DNA from: Candidatus Rokuibacteriota bacterium
GTDB taxonomy: Bacteria > JAUVQV01
Direction: 5' to 3'
Assembly: GCA_030609125.1 (NCBI GenBank)
Contig: JAUWCW010000154.1
Location: 1-5,528, forward strand
DNA: 5,528 nucleotides
Of this stretch, positions 1-5,528 are shown one piece after another. A program made the position numbers and the translations under genes. The stretch's first letter is position 1, and every line of letters begins with the position of its first letter. The notes beneath the pieces were generated by a model. It did not search any database. It was not told the DNA's origin and worked only from the letters and a program-made list of their open reading frames with translations.

Positions 1-1267
1 AGGCGCGGTCATAGAGATCGAAGCGCCAGTACATCTTCTCCTTGGTGATCTTCAGCGGCGGCGCCCGATAGCCGCGCCTCAGGGTCCTGATCAGCCACAG
101 CAGGGTGTGGATGCCGAAAAAGGCGAAGGTCTGGACCAGGAGGCCCACCATCCCCCAGTAGGTGTAGAAAAGGATGGGGTAGTTGGCGCGGTCGTTGTGG
201 TCCCCGTGGGCGAGGAATTTGGTGAATTTCTCGTTGGCGTTCTCGTGGCACTTCCGGCAGGTGGCGACGCGGTTCGCCGGGGAGAGGGTGGACTCCGGGT
301 CGTCGGGAGACAGAATTTTATGCGAGCCGTGGCAGTCGCTGCAGCGGGCGGGCTTGGAGTAGCCCAGGGCCGTCACCTGGCCGTGGTAGGTCTCGCGGTA
401 GGTCTCCATCAGTTCCTCGTGGCAGTGACCGCAGTCCTCGATGATGTGCAGCTTCCACTCCTCGTCGGTGATCCTGGTGACTGTGTGGGACTGGTGGCAG
501 GTGGTGCAGATAGGGCCTTCCTCGCTCCCCTCGGCGAAGACCTGCCCGTGAATGCTCGTCTTGAAGTCCGTCAGGACACCCGCATGACAGACACCGCAGG
601 TCTCGGGTATGTTCCGGTAGTTGATCGAGGACTCCTCGTTCTCGTGGGGGAGTATCCTGTGGGCCCCGTGGCAGTCGTTGCAGACCGCCGACACCAGGAG
701 GCCCGACTTGATCAGGCCCCGGCCGTGGCTGCTGGTGACATACTTCTGGTAGGGGTCCTCCACCTCGATGGCGTGCTTTTTGGCCAGCAGCTGGTCGCTG
801 TGGCACTTCCCGCACGTCTCCACGACGTTGAGGGGGTAGATCTGGGAGCGGGGATCCTCGGGAGGAAAGATGTTGTGCCAGCCGTGGCAGTCCTGGCACA
901 TGGGCACGTCCTCCAACCCCGCCGCCAGGGCCAGGCCGTGAACGCCCTGGTCGTACTCCTCCTGCTTCCCGTCGTGGCAGTCTCCACAGTGAACCTTCCC
1001 CATCACCTGGCCGGGATGCTCGTCCTCGTTGAAGTCGCTGTGACAGTCGACGCAAGCCAGATCGTTCTCGCCATGGATAGTCTCGCGAAAGAGATCGGCG
1101 TCAATGACGGGCGTTTCAGCGCCATGGCAGTCGAGGCAGTCCTCGTTCTCGATGGCGCCGGCAGGAATGCTGGTCACCAGAACCGCCAGGGCGACGATGA
1201 TTATCCAGGCGATAAGATTTGAGTGCGAAAGACGGCCGTGCAGAGATCGAAGTGCGGAAGTGCCCAT
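1..1267 (-). CDS. Membrane-anchored multiheme c-type cytochrome with eleven CXXCH sites, CbcL-like (partial, C-terminus beyond left edge)
   Basis: The frame is open for 422 codons from an ATG at 1267-1265 to the window edge. An in-frame TAA at 1273-1271 directly upstream and a GGGGGT ribosome site fix the start. Residues 18-34 are a hydrophobic signal core, with likely cleavage after AGA at 36-38. Eleven CXXCH sites begin at Cys 44, 72, 94, 124, 152, 196, 224, 254, 279, 309 and 337. HG dipeptides before many sites (H65, H110, H181, H240, H295) and a His three residues after the CXXCH His in several (H131, H203, H261, H316) are plausible distal heme ligands. Residues about 366-394 form a transmembrane helix. 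The following MYWRFDLYDRA resembles the start of a diheme cytochrome b (HydC/FdnI-type) domain. The heme part should lie in the periplasm and exchange electrons with the quinone pool through the membrane part. This layout matches Geobacter CbcL, which has nine hemes; function and direction are inferred. A multiheme protein with only a simple anchor remains possible, because the rest of the gene is missing. Confidence 0.9.
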   Translation of the reverse strand, partial: MGTSALRSLHGRLSHSNLIAWIIIVALAVLVTSIPAGAIENEDCLDCHGAETPVIDADLFRETIHGENDLACVDCHSDFNEDEHPGQVMGKVHCGDCHDGKQEEYDQGVHGLALAAGLEDVPMCQDCHGWHNIFPPEDPRSQIYPLNVVETCGKCHSDQLLAKKHAIEVEDPYQKYVTSSHGRGLIKSGLLVSAVCNDCHGAHRILPHENEESSINYRNIPETCGVCHAGVLTDFKTSIHGQVFAEGSEEGPICTTCHQSHTVTRITDEEWKLHIIEDCGHCHEELMETYRETYHGQVTALGYSKPARCSDCHGSHKILSPDDPESTLSPANRVATCRKCHENANEKFTKFLAHGDHNDRANYPILFYTYWGMVGLLVQTFAFFGIHTLLWLIRTLRRGYRAPPLKITKEKMYWRFDLYDRA

Positions 1268-1272
1268 GCGTT

Positions 1273-1278
1273 ACCCCC
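1273..1278 (-). promoter_or_regulatory. Ribosome binding site of the multiheme cytochrome
   Basis: Read on the minus strand, GGGGGT lies five bases before the ATG. Its last base is the first base of the in-frame TAA stop at 1273-1271. Together these make the ATG at 1267 the only sensible start. Confidence 0.6.
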
Positions 1279-1395
1279 AGTTTAAGATTTCGGTTCCTCT
1301 TATCCCCATTCGGAGAGATACTGATATTATCCAATCGTGTGGAAGTCCGCGGCGCGTTATCACTCCCCCTGAATCTTCGTGGCGCCGGTCCGCGG

Positions 1396-1425
1396 ATACT
1401 AGCAGGAAGATCGAGGCCTCGTCAA
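1396..1425 (-). promoter_or_regulatory. Predicted sigma70-type promoter for the multiheme cytochrome
   Basis: On the minus strand a TTGACG -35 box (1425-1420) is followed by an 18-base spacer and a TAGTAT -10 box (1401-1396). Each box matches the consensus at five of six positions. Transcription would start near 1389, leaving a leader of about 120 bases before the ATG. A second -10-like TAATAT at 1329-1324 has no recognisable -35 box and was not preferred. The prediction rests on motif match only. Confidence 0.55.
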
Positions 1426-1479
1426 GCCAGAAATATCCATAACTCCCCGTAAATTCTGATTTTTCATGTTGGGAACACA

Positions 1480-1530
1480 GGGAGCCCGTCGCGGCCGGGG
1501 AGCCGCCCTTGACCTTTGGGAGCCCGTCGC
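1480..1530 (+). repeat. Direct repeats of GGGAGCC(CGTCGC) around the galU promoter
   Basis: GGGAGCCCGTCGC occurs exactly twice, at 1480-1492 and 1518-1530. A shorter third copy, GGGAGCC, lies between them at 1498-1504. The copies start 18 and 20 bases apart, close to two helical turns each. The last full copy fills most of the spacer between the predicted -35 and -10 boxes of galU, and the others lie just upstream. This arrangement would suit a regulator binding one face of the helix, but no known binding site is recognised. Confidence 0.6.
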
Positions 1531-1537
1531 ATAGCAT
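1509..1537 (+). promoter_or_regulatory. Predicted sigma70-type promoter for galU and the downstream operon
   Basis: A TTGACC -35 box (1509-1514), a 17-base spacer and a TAGCAT -10 box (1532-1537) match the consensus at five and four of six positions. Transcription would start near 1544, giving a leader of about 45 bases. A weaker alternative is TTGCAC at 1540-1545 with CGGTAT at 1563-1568. No heat-shock sigma32-type promoter was seen here or in the short gaps before the hsp20 and lon genes. Confidence 0.5.
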
Positions 1538-1589
1538 TATTGCACTACAGATTCGTAAGACTCGGTATTAACAGAATAAGGAATAAAGC

Positions 1590-2453
1590 ATGACCATCAA
1601 GAAGGCTGTCTTCCCCGTCGGAGGCCTGGGGACGAGGTTCCTCCCCGCCACGAAGGCCATGCCCAAGGAGATGCTGACCCTCGTCGATAAGCCGCTGATC
1701 CAGTACTGCATCGAGGAGGCCAAGCAGGCGGGCATAACCGACGTCATCTTCGTCACCGGCCGGGGGAAGAGGGCCATCGAAGACCATTTCGACGTCTCTT
1801 TCGAACTGGAGCAGATCCTGGCCCGGAAGGGGAAGAAGAAACTCCGGGACGAGCTCCGGAAGATACACGAGCTGGCCAACTTCGCCTACGTCCGCCAGGG
1901 CGAGCCGCTCGGACTGGGGCACGCCATTCTCAGCGCCCGCAGCCTCGTCGGCAACGAGCCGTTCGCGGTCGTCCTGGGAGACGACATCATCCGCGCCAAG
2001 GTGCCCTGCCTGAAGCAGATGATAAAGGTCTACGAAAAGCACGGCGGCCCGGTCGTGGCGGTTCAGAAGGTTACGGGGCCGTCCATCAGGGACTACGGGG
2101 TCATCAAAAACCGGAAAATAGACGACCGGGTGTCCCAGATCGTCGACCTGGTGGAGAAGCCCGAGCCCGCCCAGGCGCCGTCGGACCTGGCCATCATCGG
2201 CCGCTACATCCTCACGCCGGCGATATTCAGGTACCTGGAGGTGACCAAGCCGGGGCGGGGCGGCGAGATCCAACTCACCGACGCCCTCAAGCGCATGGCC
2301 CCCGACTATCCCCTGTTCGGGTATCTTTTCGAGGGCACCCGCTACGACGCGGGCAACAAGCTCGGCTTTCTCAAGGCGACGGTAGAGTACGCCCTGGACG
2401 ATCCGGACCTGGGCGAAAACTTCAAAAAATATCTCAGGAGTCTGAAGCTCTGA
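1590..2453 (+). CDS. galU: UTP--glucose-1-phosphate uridylyltransferase (UDP-glucose pyrophosphorylase)
   Basis: This cytoplasmic enzyme makes UDP-glucose and pyrophosphate from UTP and glucose-1-phosphate, feeding cell-envelope polysaccharide and glycolipid synthesis. The protein has 287 residues, normal for bacterial GalU. The nucleotide-binding signature runs from GGLGTRFLPATK (11-22) through PKEML (25-29) to KPLIQY (34-39). RQGEPLGLGHA lies at 102-112 and GDD, with the likely metal-binding Asp, at 130-132. VEKP with the conserved Lys is at 188-191, GRYIL at 204-208, GEIQLTDAL at 225-233 and YDAGNKLGF at 252-260. The start is set by AAGGAA at 1578-1583, six bases upstream, and an in-frame TAA at 1584-1586. 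Residue 30 is Thr where the family usually has Pro (KEMLP). galU is the first gene of the plus-strand string; the next gene starts 16 bases after its stop. RfbA-type dTDP-glucose enzymes share the fold but lack this exact motif set. Confidence 0.96.
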   Translation: MTIKKAVFPVGGLGTRFLPATKAMPKEMLTLVDKPLIQYCIEEAKQAGITDVIFVTGRGKRAIEDHFDVSFELEQILARKGKKKLRDELRKIHELANFAYVRQGEPLGLGHAILSARSLVGNEPFAVVLGDDIIRAKVPCLKQMIKVYEKHGGPVVAVQKVTGPSIRDYGVIKNRKIDDRVSQIVDLVEKPEPAQAPSDLAIIGRYILTPAIFRYLEVTKPGRGGEIQLTDALKRMAPDYPLFGYLFEGTRYDAGNKLGFLKATVEYALDDPDLGENFKKYLRSLKL

Positions 2454-2469
2454 CCTGGGCGGAACCGGA

Positions 2470-2922
2470 ATGGGTTTTCGCGGAGACAATCTGGATTACT
2501 TTCAGGGAACGACCGAGGAGCTGATCGAAGGCTATCTCCGGCAGCTCCTGGGAGGAGAGGCTGCGGCCGCCTCCCCATGGGACGAGACGGACTTTCCACC
2601 CCTGGACATATACGAGACACAGGAGGGGATTGTCATCGAAGTCGAGCTCCCGGGAATCGACCTGGCCAGCCTGCAGGTCACCATGTCCGGCGGCGCCCTG
2701 ATCATCGAAGGCCTGAAGGAGGAGGTCCTCGCCCGGGGGAGAGTGAACTTTCTCTGCATGGAGAGAGCGTTCGGGGCCTTCCGGAGAATGATCCCCCTGC
2801 TGCAGCCCATCGACTCCTCCCGGACCCGGGCCCGGTACCGCCTGGGCGTACTGCGGATAACAGTCCCGAAGGTCTCGGAAAAACGGGGCCTGCGGAAGAA
2901 AATCATCGTGTCCACCGAGTAA
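2470..2922 (+). CDS. Small heat shock protein, Hsp20/alpha-crystallin family
   Basis: This 150-residue protein is a predicted ATP-independent holdase that would bind unfolding proteins in the cytoplasm. After a short N-terminal arm (about 1-43) the alpha-crystallin domain starts at PPLDIYE (43-49). Recognisable parts are [10 protein letters not shown] (55-64), [14 protein letters not shown] (68-81), [13 protein letters not shown] (98-110) and the typical end [12 protein letters not shown] (123-134), corresponding to the family's GVLxixxPK. The C-terminal tail carries IIV (145-147), a near match to the IxI/V motif that docks into neighbouring subunits in oligomers. The ATG follows a loose GGGCGGAA site (2457-2464). 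It lies 16 bases after galU and 16 bases before lon, so it is probably co-transcribed with both. Bound clients could be refolded or passed to Lon, but that link is inference from position. Confidence 0.93.
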   Translation: MGFRGDNLDYFQGTTEELIEGYLRQLLGGEAAAASPWDETDFPPLDIYETQEGIVIEVELPGIDLASLQVTMSGGALIIEGLKEEVLARGRVNFLCMERAFGAFRRMIPLLQPIDSSRTRARYRLGVLRITVPKVSEKRGLRKKIIVSTE

Positions 2923-2928
2923 AGAGAC

Positions 2929-2934
2929 GGGGAG
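2929..2934 (+). promoter_or_regulatory. Ribosome binding site of lon, supporting a GTG start
   Basis: GGGGAG lies four bases before the GTG at 2939 in the 16-base gap after the hsp20 stop. The first ATG codon in the lon frame encodes Met28, inside the conserved N-terminal [11 protein letters not shown] segment, so the GTG is the right start. Confidence 0.75.
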
Positions 2935-2938
2935 AGCC

Positions 2939-5359
2939 GTGGCAAAAAAAGAGGAGACGCTCAAGGTCCCGAAGGATATCCCCCTGCTGCCGGTGCGGGA
3001 CATCGTGGTTTTCCCCTACATGATCCTCCCCCTCTTTGTGGCCAGAACAATCTCCATCAACGCCATAGACGAGGCCCTCGCCAAGGACAGGATGATCTTC
3101 CTGACGACGCAGAAAGACCAGAGCGAGGAGGAGCCCACCCCGGATCAGCTCTACAAAGTCGGCACAGCGGCCCTGATCATGCGCATGCTCAAGATGCCCG
3201 ACGGACGCATCAAGATCCTCGTCCAGGGCGTCGCCCGGGCCAAGGTGGTAGAGGTGCCGCAGGAGGAGCCTTTCTTCAGGGCCCGGATCCAGCGCATCGA
3301 GGACGACAAGGTCGACTCCGGGGACCTGGAGGTGGAGGCCCTTCTGAGGGCCGTGAAAGAGCAGATGCAGAAGATCACCTCCATGGGCAAGGCGCTGCTG
3401 CCGGACATCATGGTGGTGGCGGAGAATCTCGACGAGCCCGGCAGGCTGGCGGATCTGCTGGGCTCCAATCTGGGTCTGAAGGTCGCCGACGCCCAGGAGA
3501 TCCTGGAGATCGAGGATCCCGTCGCCCGGTTGCGGAGGGTGAACGAACAGCTGAACAAGGAAATCGATCTGCTGGAGATGCAGGAGAAGATCCACTCCCG
3601 GGCCAAGGGGGAAATCGACAAGTCCCAGCGCGAATACTATCTGCGCGAGCAGCTCAAGGCGATCCAGAAAGAGCTCGGGGAGATCGACGAGCGCTCCACC
3701 GAAATGGCGGAGTACGAGGAGAAGATCAAGAGCGCCGACATGCCGGAGAAGGTTCTCGCCCAGGCGGAGAAGCAGCTGGAGCGTCTGGCCCACATGCATC
3801 CCGACGCGGCGGAGGCCTCCCTGGTGAGGACCTACCTGGACTGGCTGGTGGAAATTCCCTGGTCCAGGAGCACCACCGACAACCTGGACATCCCCCTGGC
3901 CGAGAAGGTCCTGGACGAAGATCACTACGACCTGGAAAAGGTCAAGATCCGCATCGTCGAATACCTCTCCGTCCGCAAGCTGAAGGAGCAGATGAAGGGC
4001 CCCATCCTCTGCTTCGTCGGCCCCCCCGGGGTCGGCAAGACCTCCCTGGGCAAGTCCATCGCCCGGTCTCTGGGGCGCAAGTTCGTGCGCATCTCCCTCG
4101 GGGGTGTCAGGGACGAGGCGGAAATCAGGGGGCACCGCCGCACCTACGTCGGGGCTCTCCCGGGCAAGATCATCCAGGGAATCCATGGCGCCGGGTCGAA
4201 CAACCCGGTCTTCATGATGGACGAGGTCGACAAGATCGGAACCGACTTCCGGGGGGACCCCTCGTCGGCTCTCCTGGAGGTTCTCGATCCCGAGCAGAAC
4301 CAGTCGTTCGTCGATCACTACCTCGGCGTCCCCTTCGACCTGTCCAACGTCATGTTTATCACCACCGCCAACCTTCTCGACCCCATTCCGCCGGCTCTCA
4401 AGGACCGCATGGAGGTGCTCTACCTGCAAGGCTACACCGACGAGGAAAAGCGGCACATCGCCCGCCGCTACCTCCTTGCCCGCCAGCTCGAGGAACACGG
4501 CCTCACGGAGGAGGACCTGAAGATCTCGGACCCGGCGATCCTCGAGATCATTCACCGCTACACCCGTGAAGCGGGGCTGCGGAACCTGGAGCGGGAGGTG
4601 GCGAAAGTCTGCCGCAAGACAGCCAGGGAGATCGCCTCGGGCAAGAAGGGACCTTTCCACGTCAGCGCACGCAACCTGAAAAAGTACCTCGGCCCCCGCA
4701 AGTACTTCATGGAGAGCGAGCAGGAGGAGAGCGAGGTCGGCGTGGCCACCGGGCTGGCATGGACCCCCGCGGGGGGGGAAATCCTTCACGTCGAGACGAG
4801 TCTCATGAAGGGCAAGGGAGGAGTGATCCTCACCGGCCAGCTTGGAGACGTCATGAAGGAATCCGCCCAGGCCTCCATCAGCTACGCCCGGTCCCGGGCC
4901 GCTGACTTCGATGTCAACCCCGACTTCAGCTCCAGGAACGACATTCACATCCACGTGCCGGCGGGAGCCATCCCCAAGGACGGGCCCTCGGCGGGGATAA
5001 CAATCACCACCGCTCTCATCTCCTCCCTCACCGGCATCCCCGTCAACAAGGACGTGGCCATGACGGGAGAGGTCACCCTCCGGGGAAGAGTCCTGCCCAT
5101 CGGCGGGCTGAAGGAGAAGGTCCTGGCGGCACACCGGGCGGGGATAAAGACCGTCATCTTCCCGGCCAGGAACAAAATCGACCTGGAGGAGATCCCGCCG
5201 AAAATCAGGAGGGCCATGACCCTCGTCCCCGTGGACAGCATCGACGAGGTCCTCAAGGAGGCCCTCCTCCCCGCCGCTCCACCTGCGAGCAAGTCCGCTG
5301 GAAGGAGGCGCAAGAACCCGTCCTCGAGGCGCGGCACACCCCCGGAGGCGACGGCGTGA
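2939..5359 (+). CDS. lon: ATP-dependent endopeptidase La (Lon protease)
   Basis: Lon is a cytoplasmic ring-shaped AAA+ serine protease that unfolds and degrades damaged proteins and specific regulators. The 806-residue protein has the full LonA layout. The N-terminal substrate-binding domain starts at [13 protein letters not shown] (16-28) and leads into a charged coiled-coil stretch around 190-300. Walker A is GPPGVGKTS (361-369, Lys367) and Walker B is FMMDEVDK with Asp428 and Glu429. The AAA+ C-terminal helical part contains [13 protein letters not shown] from 541. The protease domain carries the Ser-Lys dyad, Ser684 in PKDGPSAG and Lys727 in GGLKEK. These sit five residues after their E. 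coli counterparts, so the core is intact. The GTG start is backed by GGGGAG four bases upstream. Residues 779-806 form an unusual extra tail rich in Arg, Lys, Pro and Ser. The stop overlaps the GTG of the next gene. Confidence 0.97.
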   Translation: MAKKEETLKVPKDIPLLPVRDIVVFPYMILPLFVARTISINAIDEALAKDRMIFLTTQKDQSEEEPTPDQLYKVGTAALIMRMLKMPDGRIKILVQGVARAKVVEVPQEEPFFRARIQRIEDDKVDSGDLEVEALLRAVKEQMQKITSMGKALLPDIMVVAENLDEPGRLADLLGSNLGLKVADAQEILEIEDPVARLRRVNEQLNKEIDLLEMQEKIHSRAKGEIDKSQREYYLREQLKAIQKELGEIDERSTEMAEYEEKIKSADMPEKVLAQAEKQLERLAHMHPDAAEASLVRTYLDWLVEIPWSRSTTDNLDIPLAEKVLDEDHYDLEKVKIRIVEYLSVRKLKEQMKGPILCFVGPPGVGKTSLGKSIARSLGRKFVRISLGGVRDEAEIRGHRRTYVGALPGKIIQGIHGAGSNNPVFMMDEVDKIGTDFRGDPSSALLEVLDPEQNQSFVDHYLGVPFDLSNVMFITTANLLDPIPPALKDRMEVLYLQGYTDEEKRHIARRYLLARQLEEHGLTEEDLKISDPAILEIIHRYTREAGLRNLEREVAKVCRKTAREIASGKKGPFHVSARNLKKYLGPRKYFMESEQEESEVGVATGLAWTPAGGEILHVETSLMKGKGGVILTGQLGDVMKESAQASISYARSRAADFDVNPDFSSRNDIHIHVPAGAIPKDGPSAGITITTALISSLTGIPVNKDVAMTGEVTLRGRVLPIGGLKEKVLAAHRAGIKTVIFPARNKIDLEEIPPKIRRAMTLVPVDSIDEVLKEALLPAAPPASKSAGRRRKNPSSRRGTPPEATA
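5344..5348 (+). promoter_or_regulatory. Ribosome binding site inside the end of lon, for the downstream gene
   Basis: GGAGG lies seven bases before the GTG at 5356 and within the last codons of lon. It supports the GTG start and suggests translational coupling through the GTGA overlap. Confidence 0.7.
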
Positions 5360-5528
5360 AGAAGAGCCCCCTCGGCAGCGCCCACACCTTTCACATCCCC
5401 GTCATGGGCACGGCTTTCACCGTCGACACTCCTCTCAAGGTGGCCAGGTACGGCATCTCGTCGGTCCTCCCCCTCGCCGACGACATCCTCATCGAGCAGA
5501 TGCGCAAGGGTCACCGCGAGCGGCACGG
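5356..5528 (+). CDS. Unrecognised protein, N-terminal 57 residues (partial, runs off right edge)
   Basis: A GTG start overlaps the lon stop as GTGA and has a good GGAGG site seven bases upstream, so translation is probably coupled to lon. The frame stays open for 57 codons to the window end. The visible protein begins [20 protein letters not shown], followed by [17 protein letters not shown] and [11 protein letters not shown]. There is no signal peptide and no transmembrane segment, so it appears cytoplasmic. The orderly mix of hydrophobic and charged residues, with a Gly/Pro-rich [14 protein letters not shown] segment, looks like a real conserved protein start rather than chance reading. The segment gives an impression of similarity to uncharacterised proteins of related anaerobes, but I cannot name a family or function. 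An internal ATG at residue 17 has no ribosome site of its own. Confidence 0.75.
   Translation, partial: MKKSPLGSAHTFHIPVMGTAFTVDTPLKVARYGISSVLPLADDILIEQMRKGHRERH

Larger units (their letters stand above)
1268..1589. other. Divergent intergenic control region between the cytochrome gene and galU
   Basis: This stretch of about 320 bases has no coding frame I can support. It contains the left-facing cytochrome promoter and its leader, the right-facing galU promoter, the GGGAGCC repeats beside the latter, and the two ribosome sites. The two -35 boxes lie back to back about 83 bases apart, enough room for a shared regulator. The leader of the cytochrome (1268-1389) shows no riboswitch I recognise. 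GTCCGCGG occurs twice on the plus strand (1345-1352 and 1388-1395); the second copy abuts the cytochrome -10 box. Confidence 0.7.

Noticed and set aside
107-1222. A 371-codon plus-strand open frame opposite the cytochrome gene
   Set aside because: It is the antisense shadow of a high-GC gene. The minus-strand frame carries eleven CXXCH sites, a signal peptide and a ribosome site, while this frame shows no protein motif.
1268-1389. A cyclic-di-GMP (GEMM) riboswitch in the cytochrome leader
   Set aside because: Considered because such riboswitches precede multiheme cytochromes in Geobacter relatives. The characteristic conserved core segments are not visible in the leader.
1219-1452. Plus-strand small open frames across the cytochrome start and the intergenic region
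   Set aside because: They overlap the cytochrome start and its promoter, show no convincing ribosome site, and have translations without recognisable features.
1268-1589. A sigma54 (-24/-12) promoter or CIRCE heat-shock element
   Set aside because: No GG-N10-GC pair in a good sigma54 context and no CIRCE inverted repeat were found; the sigma70-like boxes fit better.
2454-2469. A terminator or separate promoter between galU and hsp20, or between hsp20 and lon
   Set aside because: The gaps are only 16 bases and contain just ribosome-site sequence, with no hairpin followed by T residues.
1545-2489. A 314-codon minus-strand open frame opposite galU
   Set aside because: It is fully explained as the shadow of galU and has no recognisable domain.
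2903-5134. A 743-codon minus-strand open frame opposite lon
   Set aside because: The opposite strand encodes a complete Lon with all catalytic residues. The antisense product is a Leu/Val/Asp/Gly-rich low-information sequence typical of reverse reading of GC-rich codons.

Overview
The window is GC-rich and gene-dense. It holds one divergently transcribed pair of units around a roughly 320-base intergenic region. The gene content suggests an anaerobic, metal- or sulfur-respiring bacterium of the former Deltaproteobacteria, such as Desulfuromonadota (Geobacter-like) or a relative. The evidence is a large multiheme c-type cytochrome joined to a membrane segment, beside a galU - small heat shock protein - lon cluster. 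This is inference from gene content and protein style; there is no rRNA or other marker in the window.

Left part, minus strand (1-1267): the N-terminal 422 residues of a membrane-anchored multiheme cytochrome. It has a signal peptide, eleven CXXCH heme sites, one transmembrane helix, and then the opening of what looks like a cytochrome b domain. The gene runs off the left edge. The architecture resembles CbcL-type inner-membrane quinol oxidoreductases, which pass electrons from the quinone pool to periplasmic hemes.

Middle (1268-1589): a divergent control region. A sigma70-like promoter faces left (TTGACG-N18-TAGTAT, 1396-1425) and leaves a leader of about 120 bases before the cytochrome start. 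A second sigma70-like promoter faces right (TTGACC-N17-TAGCAT, 1509-1537) towards galU. A 13-base direct repeat and a partial third copy lie around the right-facing promoter and could be an operator.

Right part, plus strand (1590-5528): a tight gene string. galU (UDP-glucose synthesis) is followed by a 16-base gap, then an Hsp20-family small heat shock protein. Another 16-base gap leads to lon (ATP-dependent protease, GTG start), and a GTGA overlap leads into an unrecognised gene that leaves the right edge. The spacing and overlap argue for one operon. The holdase chaperone and the Lon protease are an obvious proteostasis pair; why galU leads the unit is not evident from sequence.

No tRNA, rRNA, mobile element, CRISPR array or convincing terminator was seen. 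Apart from the eleven-heme cytochrome, its internal repeats, and the unknown gene after lon, this is ordinary chromosomal housekeeping sequence. I do not see an undescribed defence or mobile system here.
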